From contig JAWMQL010000002.1 in the NCBI GenBank assembly GCA_033283165.1, positions 620,001-684,000 of the forward strand: a DNA stretch of 64,000 nucleotides. Direction: 5' to 3'. A program made the position numbers and the translations under genes. Origin of the DNA: JAWMQL01 sp033283165. Lineage in GTDB: Bacteria; Pseudomonadota; Gammaproteobacteria; Pseudomonadales; Halieaceae. Below are positions 40,055 to 48,828 of the stretch, piece by piece (the stretch's first letter is position 1; the number at the start of each line of letters is the position of its first letter). The notes under the pieces are model-generated. The model did not search any database. It worked only from the letters and a program-made list of their open reading frames with translations, and was not told the DNA's origin.

Positions 40055-41125
40055 CTAGTCGTCCCGATGGTATCGGGGCGACAATTCCTGCACCGCGTCG
40101 ACGAAGGCGGTAACGTGGTCGGGGTTCACCCCGGGTGTAATCCCGTGTCCGAGATTGAACACGTGACCCGGACCGTGCCCGAAACTTTCCAGGATGCCGG
40201 CCACCTCCTCGCGAATACGCGCCGGTGAGGCGAACAGCATCATCGGATCCATGTTGCCCTGCAGGGCGACCTGACCGCCCACCCGGGCGCGGGCGCTGCC
40301 TATGTCTGTTGTCCAGTCGATGCCCAGTGCCTGGGTGCCGCAGTCAGCCATGGCCTCCAACCACTGGCCGCCTCCCTTGGTGAACACGATCACCGGCACC
40401 GGACGGCCCTCGGCCTCCCGCGGCAGTTGCTCGATAACCCGCCGCATGTACTGCAGGGAAAACTCGCGGTAGCCGGCTGCGCTCAGCGCACCACCCCAGG
40501 TGTCAAAGATCTGCACCGCCTGGGCTCCCGCTGCGACCTGCGCCGCCAGGTAGTCGGCCACCGCATCCGCCAGCAGCTCCAGCAGCGCGTGCATCAGTGC
40601 GGGCTGGTCATAGGCCATGGTCTTGGCCCGGGCAAAGTCTTTCGAGGAGCCGCCTTCCACCATATAGGTGGCAAGTGTCCAGGGGCTGCCGGAAAAGCCG
40701 ATCAGGGGCACCTGACCGTTCAGCGCGCGGCGAATGGTCCGCACCGCATTCATGACGTATCCCAGGTCGTCATCGGCCCGGATGCTGTTGAGACCGGCCA
40801 GGTCCTGTTCGCTGCGCACGGTTTTCCTGAACCGCGGCCCCTCACCCTCCTCGAAATACAGGCCCAGCCCCAGCGCATCGGGCACGGTGAGAATATCAGA
40901 GAACAGGATCGCCGCGTCCATGGGATAGCGCCGCAGGGGTTGCAGGGTGACCTCGCAGGCCAGCTCCGCGTTCTTGCACAGGTCGAGGAACGAGCCGGCC
41001 TCAGCCCGGGTAGCGCGGTACTCGGGCAGGTAACGACCCGCCTGGCGCATCATCCAGACCGGGGTACGGTCCACCGGCTGGCGCTGCAGCGCGCGCAGGA
41101 AACGGTCGTTCTTGAGCTCAGTCAT
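40055..41125 (-). CDS. hemE: Uroporphyrinogen decarboxylase HemE
   Basis: 356 residues. It decarboxylates uroporphyrinogen III to coproporphyrinogen III in heme synthesis. Motifs: PVWMMRQAGRYLPEYR (residues 21-36), AAILFSDILTVPDALG, GFSGSPWTLATYMVEGG and HVFNLGHGITPGVNPDHV. The start at 41125 (MTELKND) fits the family; longer in-frame sequence enters gltD. The conserved gltB-gltD-hemE order is also seen in pseudomonads. It lies 7 nt downstream of gltD and so is probably co-transcribed. Confidence 0.96.
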   Translation of the reverse strand: MTELKNDRFLRALQRQPVDRTPVWMMRQAGRYLPEYRATRAEAGSFLDLCKNAELACEVTLQPLRRYPMDAAILFSDILTVPDALGLGLYFEEGEGPRFRKTVRSEQDLAGLNSIRADDDLGYVMNAVRTIRRALNGQVPLIGFSGSPWTLATYMVEGGSSKDFARAKTMAYDQPALMHALLELLADAVADYLAAQVAAGAQAVQIFDTWGGALSAAGYREFSLQYMRRVIEQLPREAEGRPVPVIVFTKGGGQWLEAMADCGTQALGIDWTTDIGSARARVGGQVALQGNMDPMMLFASPARIREEVAGILESFGHGPGHVFNLGHGITPGVNPDHVTAFVDAVQELSPRYHRDD

Positions 41126-41132
41126 TCGTCCG

Positions 41133-42554
41133 CTAGACCTCGAGGTAATCCAGTATGCCTTCTGCGGCCTGGCGGCCTTCCCAGATCGCGGTGACCACCA
41201 GGTCGGAACCGCGCACCATGTCGCCACCGGCGAAAATCTTCGGGTTGCTGGTCTGGAACGGATGGGCCTGGAATTCCTCCGCCACCACGCCATCCCAGTC
41301 GTTGGTCTCGACCCCGACTTCACCCAGCCAGGCCGGCGGGTCAGGCTGGAAACCGAAGGCGATGATCACGGCATCTGCCTCCAGCACCTGCTCGCTGCCG
41401 GCAATGGGCTGCGGTCGGCGGCGCCCGTCGGCATCCGGCTCACCCAGCTCGGTTTCGATCATCTTCACGCCACAGGCCTGGCCAAAGTATTCCACTACCT
41501 CGATCGGTTGGCGGTTGAACAGGAATTCCACGCCCTCTTCCCGCGCGTTACTGACCTCGCGGCGGGAACCGGGCATGTTCTCCTCGTCGCGGCGATAGGC
41601 ACAGATGACATGCTCAGCCTGCTGCCGCACCGCGGTCCGCACGCAATCCATGGCGGTATCGCCGCCGCCCAGCACGATGACCCGCTTGCCCTTGAGGTTC
41701 ACGTAGTCTGCCGGGTCCTGCTCGAACCCCAGGTTGTGATTTACGTTGCCCACCAGGTAGGGCAGTGCCTCGTAAACCCCGGGCAGGTTCTCTCCCGCAA
41801 AACCGCCCCGCATGTACTTGTAGGTGCCCATACCCAGGAACAGGGCGTCGTATTCCTCCAGCAACTCGTTGACACTGACGTCCTTGCCCACCTCGGTGTT
41901 CAGGCGGAATTCGATACCCATGCCCTCGAACACTTCCCGCCGCCGGACCATCACCTCTTTTTCGAGTTTGAATTCCGGGATACCGAAGGTCAGCAGGCCG
42001 CCGATTTCGGGGTAGCGGTCAAAGACCACGGGCTTGACCCCGGACCGCGCGAGCACGTCCGCGCAGCCCAGGCCGGCAGGCCCGGCGCCGATGATGGCCA
42101 CGCGCTTGCTCGTTGGAACGACCTGGGACATATCGGGGCGCCAGCCCATGGCGAGAGCCGTGTCGGTAATATATTTCTCGGAGGCGCCGATGGTGACCGC
42201 GCCAAAACCGTCATTGAGCGTGCACGCACCCTCACACAGGCGGTCCTGGGGACATACCCGGCCGCAGACTTCCGGCAGGGTGTTGGTCTGGTGACTCAGT
42301 TCGGCTGCCTCGAAAATGTTGCCCTCGGCCACCAGCTTCAACCAGTTCGGGATAAAGTTGTGGACCGGGCACTTCCACTCACAGTAGGGATTGCCACACT
42401 CCAGGCAGCGGTGAGATTGCTCCGCCGCCTGGTTTTCGGTGAAGGGCTGGTAAATCTCCACGTACTCTGTCTTGCGGGCCTGCATGGACTTCTTGTCCGG
42501 GTCATTGCGGCCCACATCGATAAACTGGAAGTTGTTCGCCAAACGCTTGCTCAT
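41133..42554 (-). CDS. gltD: Glutamate synthase small subunit GltD
   Basis: 473 residues, the FAD/NADPH subunit of glutamate synthase. N-terminal Fe-S cysteine clusters (RCLECGNPYCEWKCPVHNFIP, VCGRVCPQDRLCEGACTL), FAD site IIGAGPAGLGCADVLARSG and NADPH site VIVLGGGDTAMDCVRTAV. The ATG at 42554 (MSKRLANNF) has GAGG nine nt upstream; an in-frame TTG lies three codons before. Twenty nt downstream of gltB. Confidence 0.96.
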   Translation of the reverse strand: MSKRLANNFQFIDVGRNDPDKKSMQARKTEYVEIYQPFTENQAAEQSHRCLECGNPYCEWKCPVHNFIPNWLKLVAEGNIFEAAELSHQTNTLPEVCGRVCPQDRLCEGACTLNDGFGAVTIGASEKYITDTALAMGWRPDMSQVVPTSKRVAIIGAGPAGLGCADVLARSGVKPVVFDRYPEIGGLLTFGIPEFKLEKEVMVRRREVFEGMGIEFRLNTEVGKDVSVNELLEEYDALFLGMGTYKYMRGGFAGENLPGVYEALPYLVGNVNHNLGFEQDPADYVNLKGKRVIVLGGGDTAMDCVRTAVRQQAEHVICAYRRDEENMPGSRREVSNAREEGVEFLFNRQPIEVVEYFGQACGVKMIETELGEPDADGRRRPQPIAGSEQVLEADAVIIAFGFQPDPPAWLGEVGVETNDWDGVVAEEFQAHPFQTSNPKIFAGGDMVRGSDLVVTAIWEGRQAAEGILDYLEV

Positions 42555-42574
42555 ATGCTTCAACCTCGCGCCAG

Positions 42575-45500
42575 TCAGTCCGTATCCCGCAGGCGGGACA
42601 GCAATCGGTCCAGATCGGCCGCCTTCGGTTTTACCAGCCAGAACTTTCCGACGTAATCCTCAAAATTTGCCAACAGCCGCTGGCCCCACCTGGAGCCGGT
42701 CTCTTGCACGTACTCCTGGATATTGCCCCGCAGGTGGTAGCGGTAGGCTTCCATGTACTCAGAGTTGACCCGGTGGATTTCCACCAGTTCGCTGTTGTAG
42801 CGGTCGATAAACCCGCGGTCCTGGTCCAGCACGTAGGCGAAGCCCCCGGTCATGCCGGCACCGAAGTTAACCCCGGTTGGCCCCAGTACGGTGATGTTGC
42901 CGCCCGTCATGTACTCGCAGCAATGATCGCCCGCGCCTTCCACCACCGCGTGGGCACCGGAGTTACGCACTGCGAAGCGTTCTCCCGCCACGCCGGCAGC
43001 AAACAGCTTACCGCCTGTGGCGCCGTACAGGCAGGTGTTGCCGATAATGGCCGTTTCACGCGACTTGAAGGCACTGTCCCGGGGCGGGAAGATCACCAGC
43101 TTGCCACCGGCCATCCCCTTGCCCACGTAATCGTTGGAATCTCCCTCGAGGTACATGTGCAGGCCGCCCGCGTTCCAGACGCCGAAGCTCTGGCCCGCGG
43201 TACCGGTCAGGCGCAACACCAGCGGTTTGTCCTCCATGCCGGTGTTGCCGTAGCGCCGGGCAATCTCCCCGGACAGGCGCGCGCCGATGGAGCGGTCGCA
43301 GTTGGTGACGTCGAAACTGAACTCGCCACCAGAGCCGCTCTCGATGCTGGCCAGGGTCGCCGCCACCATCTGCTCGGCCTTCTCGCCCCGGTCAAAGGGG
43401 TCATTGGAGGTAACCTGGCAGAACTCCGGCTGGCCATCGGCCTGCGGGTCCTTGTACAGGATGGGACTCAGGTCCAGGCGCCGTTGCTTGTCGGTGGCCC
43501 CGGGCAGGATTTCCAGCAGGTCGGTGCGCCCGATGAGTTCCCCCAGCGAGCGCACGCCCAGCTTCGCCAGCCATTCGCGGGTTTCCATGGCGACGAAGGT
43601 GAAGAAGTTCACCGCCATCTCCACGGTGCCATTGAAGTGCTCGTCGCGCAGCCGCTGGTTCTGGGTGGCGACTCCCGTGGCGCAGTTGTTCAGGTGACAG
43701 ATACGCAGGTACTTGCACCCCAGGGCCACCATGGGTGCGGTGCCAAAGCCAAAGCTCTCGGCGCCCAGGATGGCGGCCTTGATCACGTCCAGGCCGGTTT
43801 TCAGGCCGCCGTCGGTCTGTACCCGCACGTTGCCTCGCAGGTTGTTGCCGCGCAGCGTTTGCTGGACCTCAGCCAGGCCCAGTTCCCAGGGGGAACCGGC
43901 GTACCGGATCGAGGTCAACGGGCTGGCGGCCGTACCGCCATCATAGCCCGAGATGGTGATCAGGTCGGCGTAAGCCTTGGCCACACCGGCGGCGATCGTA
44001 CCCACCCCCGGCTCCGACACCAGCTTGACCGATACCAGGGCCTCGGGATTGACCTGCTTCAGGTCAAAAATCAGCTGGGCCAGGTCCTCGATGGAATAGA
44101 TGTCATGGTGTGGCGGCGGCGAAATCAGCGTCACTCCCGGTACCGAGTAGCGCAGTCGCGCAATCAGCTCGTTAACCTTGCCGCCGGGCAGCTGCCCGCC
44201 CTCGCCGGGCTTGGCGCCCTGGGCCACCTTGATCTGCAGGACTTCCGCGTTGACCAGGTAGTGCGGCGTGACGCCGAACCGGCCGGAGGCGATCTGCTTG
44301 ATCTTGGATACGCGCTCGGTTCCGAAGCGCGCCGGGTCCTCACCGCCTTCACCGGAGTTGGAGCGGGCGCCGATACGGTTCATGGCCGCCGCCAGGGCCT
44401 CGTGGGCCTCGGGGCTCAGGGCGCCCAGGGACATGCCCGCGGAATCGAAGCGAGGCAGGATCGATGCCACCGGTTCCACTTCGTCCAGGGGCAGCGGCGA
44501 GTCGCACTCCAGCGGTCGCATCAGGTCGCGGATGGTTGCCGCGGGCCGTTCGTTGACCAGGTGCGCATACCGCTGGTAAACCGCGTAGTCGCCGCTGGCC
44601 ACTGCCTGCTGCAGGGTCATGACGACGTCCGGGTTGAAGGCATGGTATTCCTGGCCGTGCACGTATTTCAGCAGGCCACCCTGCTCGATCGGCTTGCGCG
44701 CACTGCGGGCACGGCGAGCCAGGGCTTCCTGGTCGGCCTGCAATTCAGCGAATCCGGCGCCCTCGATCCGCGAGGCAACGCCGCAAAACGCCAGGTCCAC
44801 CACTTCGCGGGCCAGTCCCACGGCCTCGAACAGCTGGGCGCCGCGATAGGAACTGACCGCCGAAATGCCCATTTTGGACATGATTTTCAGCAGTCCCTTG
44901 TTGATACCCTTGCGGTACTTCTTGTAGCAGGCACTGGGTTCACCCAGCAGCTCACCGTTCTTGATCAGGTCTCCCAGCACCTCATACGCCAGGTAGGGAT
45001 AGACGGCGGTGGCGCCGAATCCCAGCAGGCAGGCGATCTGGTGCGAGTCCCGGGCGCTGGCGGATTCCACCACGAGGTTGCAGTCGCAGCGCAGGCCCTG
45101 CTGGATCAGGTAATGGTGCACCGCCCCGGTGGCCAACAGGCTGTGTACCGGCAACCGCGAGTCCATCACGTTGCGGTCAGACAGGATCAGTATCGTGGCG
45201 CCGTCTCGCACCAGTTTCGCCGCCTGTTCCCTGACGTCACGGATGGCCTGCTCCAGGTTCTTCTCCGTCGGGTCATAAGTGGCGTCGATGTCGCAGACGG
45301 TAAAGCCGGGGCGGTCGAGGTGAAGCACCGTACTGAACTTGCCCTGGGACAACACCGGCGACGTCAGGATGATGCGGTCCGCGTGCTCCGGCCCCTCGTA
45401 GAAGATATTCTTTTCGCCCCCCAGGTCGGTCTCCAGGGACATGACAATGGTTTCCCGCAGCGGGTCGATAGGCGGGTTGGTAACCTGGGCGAACTTCTGC

Positions 45501-47017
45501 CGGAAATAGTCATACAGGGCGCGCTCCTGCCGCGACAGGACCGCCATCGGGGTATCGTCACCCATGGACCCCACGGCCTCGTTACCCGATTCCGCCAGTG
45601 GCCGCAGCACCTGGTCGCGCTCTTCGAAGCTGACCTGGAACATCTTCATGAAACAGTCCAGCTGTCCGTCCTCGATGCCCGGCGCCTGTTCGCCGCCAAA
45701 GGTTCCCTCGATCCGGTGCGCCTTTTCCCGCAGCCACTGCTTGTAGGGGTGGCGCGATTTGAGGCGATTCTCGATCTCGGCCGTGTGCAGCACCTCGCCG
45801 GTTTCGGTATCCACCATGAGGATCTGGCCGGGGCCGACCCGGCCCTTGGCCAGCACGTCTTCGGGCTTGTAACCGTAGGTGCCGATTTCCGACGCCAGGG
45901 TGATGAAGCCGTCCCGGGTGGTCACCCACCGCGCCGGTCGCAGGCCGTTGCGGTCCAGCAGGCAGACCGCGTAGCGGCCATCGGTGAGCACAACCCCCGC
46001 AGGCCCGTCCCAGGGCTCCATATGCATGGAGTGGTATTCGTAAAACGCCTTGAGGTCGGGATCCATGGACTCGATATTCTGCCAGGCCGGCGGGATCAGC
46101 ATGCGCAGCGCGCGGGCCATGTCCACGCCACCGGTCAGCAGCACGTCCAGCATATTGTCCAGGCTGGACGAATCAGACCCGGTCCGGTTCACCAGCGGCG
46201 CGATGTCCGCGATATTGGGCAGGCGCTCGGTCTCGAAGGCCGCGGTACGGGCCTCGGCCCAGTTGCGGTTGCCCTCAATGGTATTGATTTCGCCATTGTG
46301 GGCCAGCAGCCTGAACGGCTGAGCCAGCGGCCAGCGCGGCATGGTGTTGGTGGAAAATCGCTGGTGGAAGACGCAGATCGCGGTCTCCAGGCGCTGATCG
46401 CCCAGGTCGGGGTAAAAACGCGGCAGGTCCACCGGCATCATCAGACCCTTGTAGGCGATCACCCGGCCCGACAGGCTGCAAATGTAGAAATCCTCATCCC
46501 CCTCGTTGGCTATCTCCGACTTGCGCCGGGCCACGAACAGCCGGGTGGACAATTCTTCCGGGCTCAGGCCCGGCGCATCTATGAATACCTGCTCGATGGC
46601 CGGCAGGGTATCGAGGGCGATTGTGCCCAGCACGGAAGGATCGGTCGGGACCTGGCGCCAGCCCACCACAGAAAGGCCCTGTTCCTCGAGCACGGCGTTG
46701 ACCCGGGCCCTGGCGGTCGCTGCCCGTTCCGGGTCGCTGCTCAGAAACAGCTTGCCCACCGCAAAGCAGTCGGACAGCCGGGCATCGAAGCACTCGGCCG
46801 CCAGGGTGCGCATGAATCCGACCGGCATCTGCATCAACAGGCCACAGCCGTCGCCGGTCTTGCCGTCCGCGGCGATGCCACCGCGGTGGGTCATGCAGGT
46901 GAGAGACTCGATGGCGGTCTGGAGCAGGCGATGGCTGGCCTCACCGGAGGTGTGGGCAATCAGTCCAAATCCGCAGTTGTCACGGAATTCATCAGGTCGG
47001 AACAGGCCTGCGCTCAT
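42575..47017 (-). CDS. gltB: Glutamate synthase large subunit GltB
   Basis: 1480 residues, converting glutamine plus 2-oxoglutarate to two glutamates with GltD. The N-terminal nucleophile C15 in NCGFGLIAH follows a 14-residue propeptide, then the class-II amidotransferase domain. The FMN-binding synthase part follows (SAEGGEDPARFG-like SNSGEGGEDPARF; ISGYDGGTAASPLTSIRYAG), then the 3Fe-4S ligands in CKYLRICHLNNC and a C-terminal GXGXG domain (GNTCLYGATGGKLF). A weak promoter with TATAAC at 47049-47054 (minus strand) lies about 30 nt upstream. The gene has no frameshift. Unlike in Pseudomonas, no damX-like gene separates it from aroB. Confidence 0.97.
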   Translation of the reverse strand: MSAGLFRPDEFRDNCGFGLIAHTSGEASHRLLQTAIESLTCMTHRGGIAADGKTGDGCGLLMQMPVGFMRTLAAECFDARLSDCFAVGKLFLSSDPERAATARARVNAVLEEQGLSVVGWRQVPTDPSVLGTIALDTLPAIEQVFIDAPGLSPEELSTRLFVARRKSEIANEGDEDFYICSLSGRVIAYKGLMMPVDLPRFYPDLGDQRLETAICVFHQRFSTNTMPRWPLAQPFRLLAHNGEINTIEGNRNWAEARTAAFETERLPNIADIAPLVNRTGSDSSSLDNMLDVLLTGGVDMARALRMLIPPAWQNIESMDPDLKAFYEYHSMHMEPWDGPAGVVLTDGRYAVCLLDRNGLRPARWVTTRDGFITLASEIGTYGYKPEDVLAKGRVGPGQILMVDTETGEVLHTAEIENRLKSRHPYKQWLREKAHRIEGTFGGEQAPGIEDGQLDCFMKMFQVSFEERDQVLRPLAESGNEAVGSMGDDTPMAVLSRQERALYDYFRQKFAQVTNPPIDPLRETIVMSLETDLGGEKNIFYEGPEHADRIILTSPVLSQGKFSTVLHLDRPGFTVCDIDATYDPTEKNLEQAIRDVREQAAKLVRDGATILILSDRNVMDSRLPVHSLLATGAVHHYLIQQGLRCDCNLVVESASARDSHQIACLLGFGATAVYPYLAYEVLGDLIKNGELLGEPSACYKKYRKGINKGLLKIMSKMGISAVSSYRGAQLFEAVGLAREVVDLAFCGVASRIEGAGFAELQADQEALARRARSARKPIEQGGLLKYVHGQEYHAFNPDVVMTLQQAVASGDYAVYQRYAHLVNERPAATIRDLMRPLECDSPLPLDEVEPVASILPRFDSAGMSLGALSPEAHEALAAAMNRIGARSNSGEGGEDPARFGTERVSKIKQIASGRFGVTPHYLVNAEVLQIKVAQGAKPGEGGQLPGGKVNELIARLRYSVPGVTLISPPPHHDIYSIEDLAQLIFDLKQVNPEALVSVKLVSEPGVGTIAAGVAKAYADLITISGYDGGTAASPLTSIRYAGSPWELGLAEVQQTLRGNNLRGNVRVQTDGGLKTGLDVIKAAILGAESFGFGTAPMVALGCKYLRICHLNNCATGVATQNQRLRDEHFNGTVEMAVNFFTFVAMETREWLAKLGVRSLGELIGRTDLLEILPGATDKQRRLDLSPILYKDPQADGQPEFCQVTSNDPFDRGEKAEQMVAATLASIESGSGGEFSFDVTNCDRSIGARLSGEIARRYGNTGMEDKPLVLRLTGTAGQSFGVWNAGGLHMYLEGDSNDYVGKGMAGGKLVIFPPRDSAFKSRETAIIGNTCLYGATGGKLFAAGVAGERFAVRNSGAHAVVEGAGDHCCEYMTGGNITVLGPTGVNFGAGMTGGFAYVLDQDRGFIDRYNSELVEIHRVNSEYMEAYRYHLRGNIQEYVQETGSRWGQRLLANFEDYVGKFWLVKPKAADLDRLLSRLRDTD

Positions 47018-47150
47018 ACTCAGTCCAAAATTGCAAGTAAAACAATAAGTTATAGCGGTGTGCCCCGGGCCTCGACAGCGCGTGGGCGAAAGGGGGAAGC
47101 TATTTTACACAGATGCGGGGAGTGCGACAAACCGCGCCCGCAGCGCCTTG

Positions 47151-48248
47151 TTACTGTCGCGGGTGGCTCTCCAGCAGGCCCTCCAGCTCCTCGGGACTGG
47201 CGTCGTCGACGATACAGGCCTCCCCCAGCGCGCGCAGCAACACCAGGCGCAGACGCCCGTCCAGCACTTTCTTGTCGCGCCCCATCAGGTCGATGAAATC
47301 CCCCACTGCCATGCCGGCAGGCAGGGCCACCGGCAGTTGCATCACCTCCAGCAGGTGGCGGAAATCTGCCACCTCGGCTTCCTCAATCCAGCCTCTTGCG
47401 GCCGACAGCCGCAGCGCCAGCAGCATGCCGGTAGCCACCGCCTCGCCGTGCAGCCACTGGCCGTAGCCCTGGGCCGTCTCGATCGCGTGGCCAAAGGTAT
47501 GGCCCAGGTTCAGGATCGCCCGCAGCCCGCCCTCGCGCTCATCGGCTGCCACCACCCGGGCCTTGTTCATGCAACTGCGTTCGATGGCTTCCGCCAGGGC
47601 CGCCTCATCCCGCGCCAGCAGCCGGTGCATATCCCGTTGCAGCCAGCGGTAAAATGGCTCGTCACAGATCAGTCCGTACTTTACCACCTCGGCCAGGCCG
47701 GCGGAAAATTCCCTTGCCGGCAGGGTATGCAGGGTATCGGTGTCAATAAGCACCGCAGCGGGCTGGTAAAACGCACCGATCATGTTCTTGCCCAGCGCGT
47801 GGTTGACTGCCGTCTTGCCCCCGACCGAGGAGTCCACCTGCGCCAGCAGGGTGGTGGGCAACTGGATAAAGTTCACCCCGCGCTGGTAGCAGGCCGCGGC
47901 GAACCCGGTAATATCACCGATCACGCCACCGCCCAGGGCAACCAGGGTGGTGGTCCGGTTGTGGCGATCCGCCATCACCCGATCGAAAATCAACGCGAGG
48001 GTATCCAGGGTCTTGTATTGCTCGCCATCGGGCAGGATCACCTCGGTCAACAGATCCCGTTCACCCAGGGCCGCACAGACCCGGTCCATATACAGGGGGG
48101 CTACCGTCTCGTTACTGACCAGCACCACCTGGGCACCGGGCACGTGGCGCCGCAACAGCTCGCCATCGGCCAGCAGGCCGCGGCCTATATACACCGGGTA
48201 GGAACGCTCCCCCAGGTCTACGTGCAGGGTGTGCATCAACAGTGACAC
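47151..48248 (-). CDS. aroB: 3-dehydroquinate synthase AroB
   Basis: 365 residues of the NAD-dependent shikimate-pathway cyclase converting DAHP to dehydroquinate. LGGGVIGDITGFAAACYQRGVNFIQLPTTLLAQVDSSVGGKTAVNH and NLGHTFGHAIET are AroB signatures that bind metal and NAD. The GTG at 48248 was chosen because GAGGA lies 6 nt upstream; the alternative ATG at 48236 lacks one. It lies downstream of aroK, about 60 nt away, and is probably co-transcribed. Confidence 0.95.
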   Translation of the reverse strand: MSLLMHTLHVDLGERSYPVYIGRGLLADGELLRRHVPGAQVVLVSNETVAPLYMDRVCAALGERDLLTEVILPDGEQYKTLDTLALIFDRVMADRHNRTTTLVALGGGVIGDITGFAAACYQRGVNFIQLPTTLLAQVDSSVGGKTAVNHALGKNMIGAFYQPAAVLIDTDTLHTLPAREFSAGLAEVVKYGLICDEPFYRWLQRDMHRLLARDEAALAEAIERSCMNKARVVAADEREGGLRAILNLGHTFGHAIETAQGYGQWLHGEAVATGMLLALRLSAARGWIEEAEVADFRHLLEVMQLPVALPAGMAVGDFIDLMGRDKKVLDGRLRLVLLRALGEACIVDDASPEELEGLLESHPRQ

Positions 48249-48309
48249 GTGCTGTCCTCGAATCCAGACGGGCGCCTATGATAGCCCCGGGACCGGGCCC
48301 TGTCTGCCC

Positions 48310-48828
48310 TTACAGCGCCTGCAATTCCCGCACCAGGATCTGGGCAACGGTGCGCGGGCTGCAACCATCGGTGTCGATGATGTGATCGGCGATTTCCCGG
48401 TACAGGGGATCGCGCAGCGCGATCAGTTCGCGCAGTACCGCCTCCGGGTCACCGGTCTGGAGCAGTGGTCGGCGCCGGTCCCGCCGGGTGCGCTGTATCT
48501 GCTCGTCGACGGTGGCATGGAGGTAGATGACGAAGCCGCGCGCGGCCAGCGCGCGACGATTTTCCGGGCGCATTACCACCCCCCCGCCGGTGGCCAGCAC
48601 AATGCCGTCCCACAGCGTCATCTCTTCCACCACCTGGACCTCCCGCTCGCGGAATCCCTCCTCCCCTTCCACGTCGAATATCCAGGGAATATCGGCCCCG
48701 GTACGCCGCTCGATTTCAGTGTCCGTGTCGGCAAAGCCGAGCTTGAGCTGGTCGGCGAGGGATTTTCCAATGGTAGTCTTGCCGGCCCCCATGGGGCCGA
48801 CAAGAAAGATGCGATTCGGGACCGGCAT
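48310..48828 (-). CDS. aroK: Shikimate kinase AroK
   Basis: 172 residues. P-loop GPMGAGKTTIGKSLA (residues 11-25), shikimate-binding DTDTEIERRTG and GGGVVMRPENR, and the lid RTRRDRRRPLL are all present. Phosphorylates shikimate. The start overlaps the pilQ stop by one base, so translation is coupled to the type IV pilus operon, the pilMNOPQ-aroK-aroB arrangement known from pseudomonads. Confidence 0.95.
   Translation of the reverse strand: MPVPNRIFLVGPMGAGKTTIGKSLADQLKLGFADTDTEIERRTGADIPWIFDVEGEEGFREREVQVVEEMTLWDGIVLATGGGVVMRPENRRALAARGFVIYLHATVDEQIQRTRRDRRRPLLQTGDPEAVLRELIALRDPLYREIADHIIDTDGCSPRTVAQILVRELQAL

Noticed and set aside
41126..41323. N-terminal extension of HemE
   Set aside because: The added residues come from inside gltD in another frame; the family start is the ATG at 41125.
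42704..47296. 1530-residue open frame antisense to gltB
   Set aside because: It lies opposite a complete, motif-rich gltB, has no start with a Shine-Dalgarno and no recognisable domain; long open frames opposite GC-rich genes are expected.
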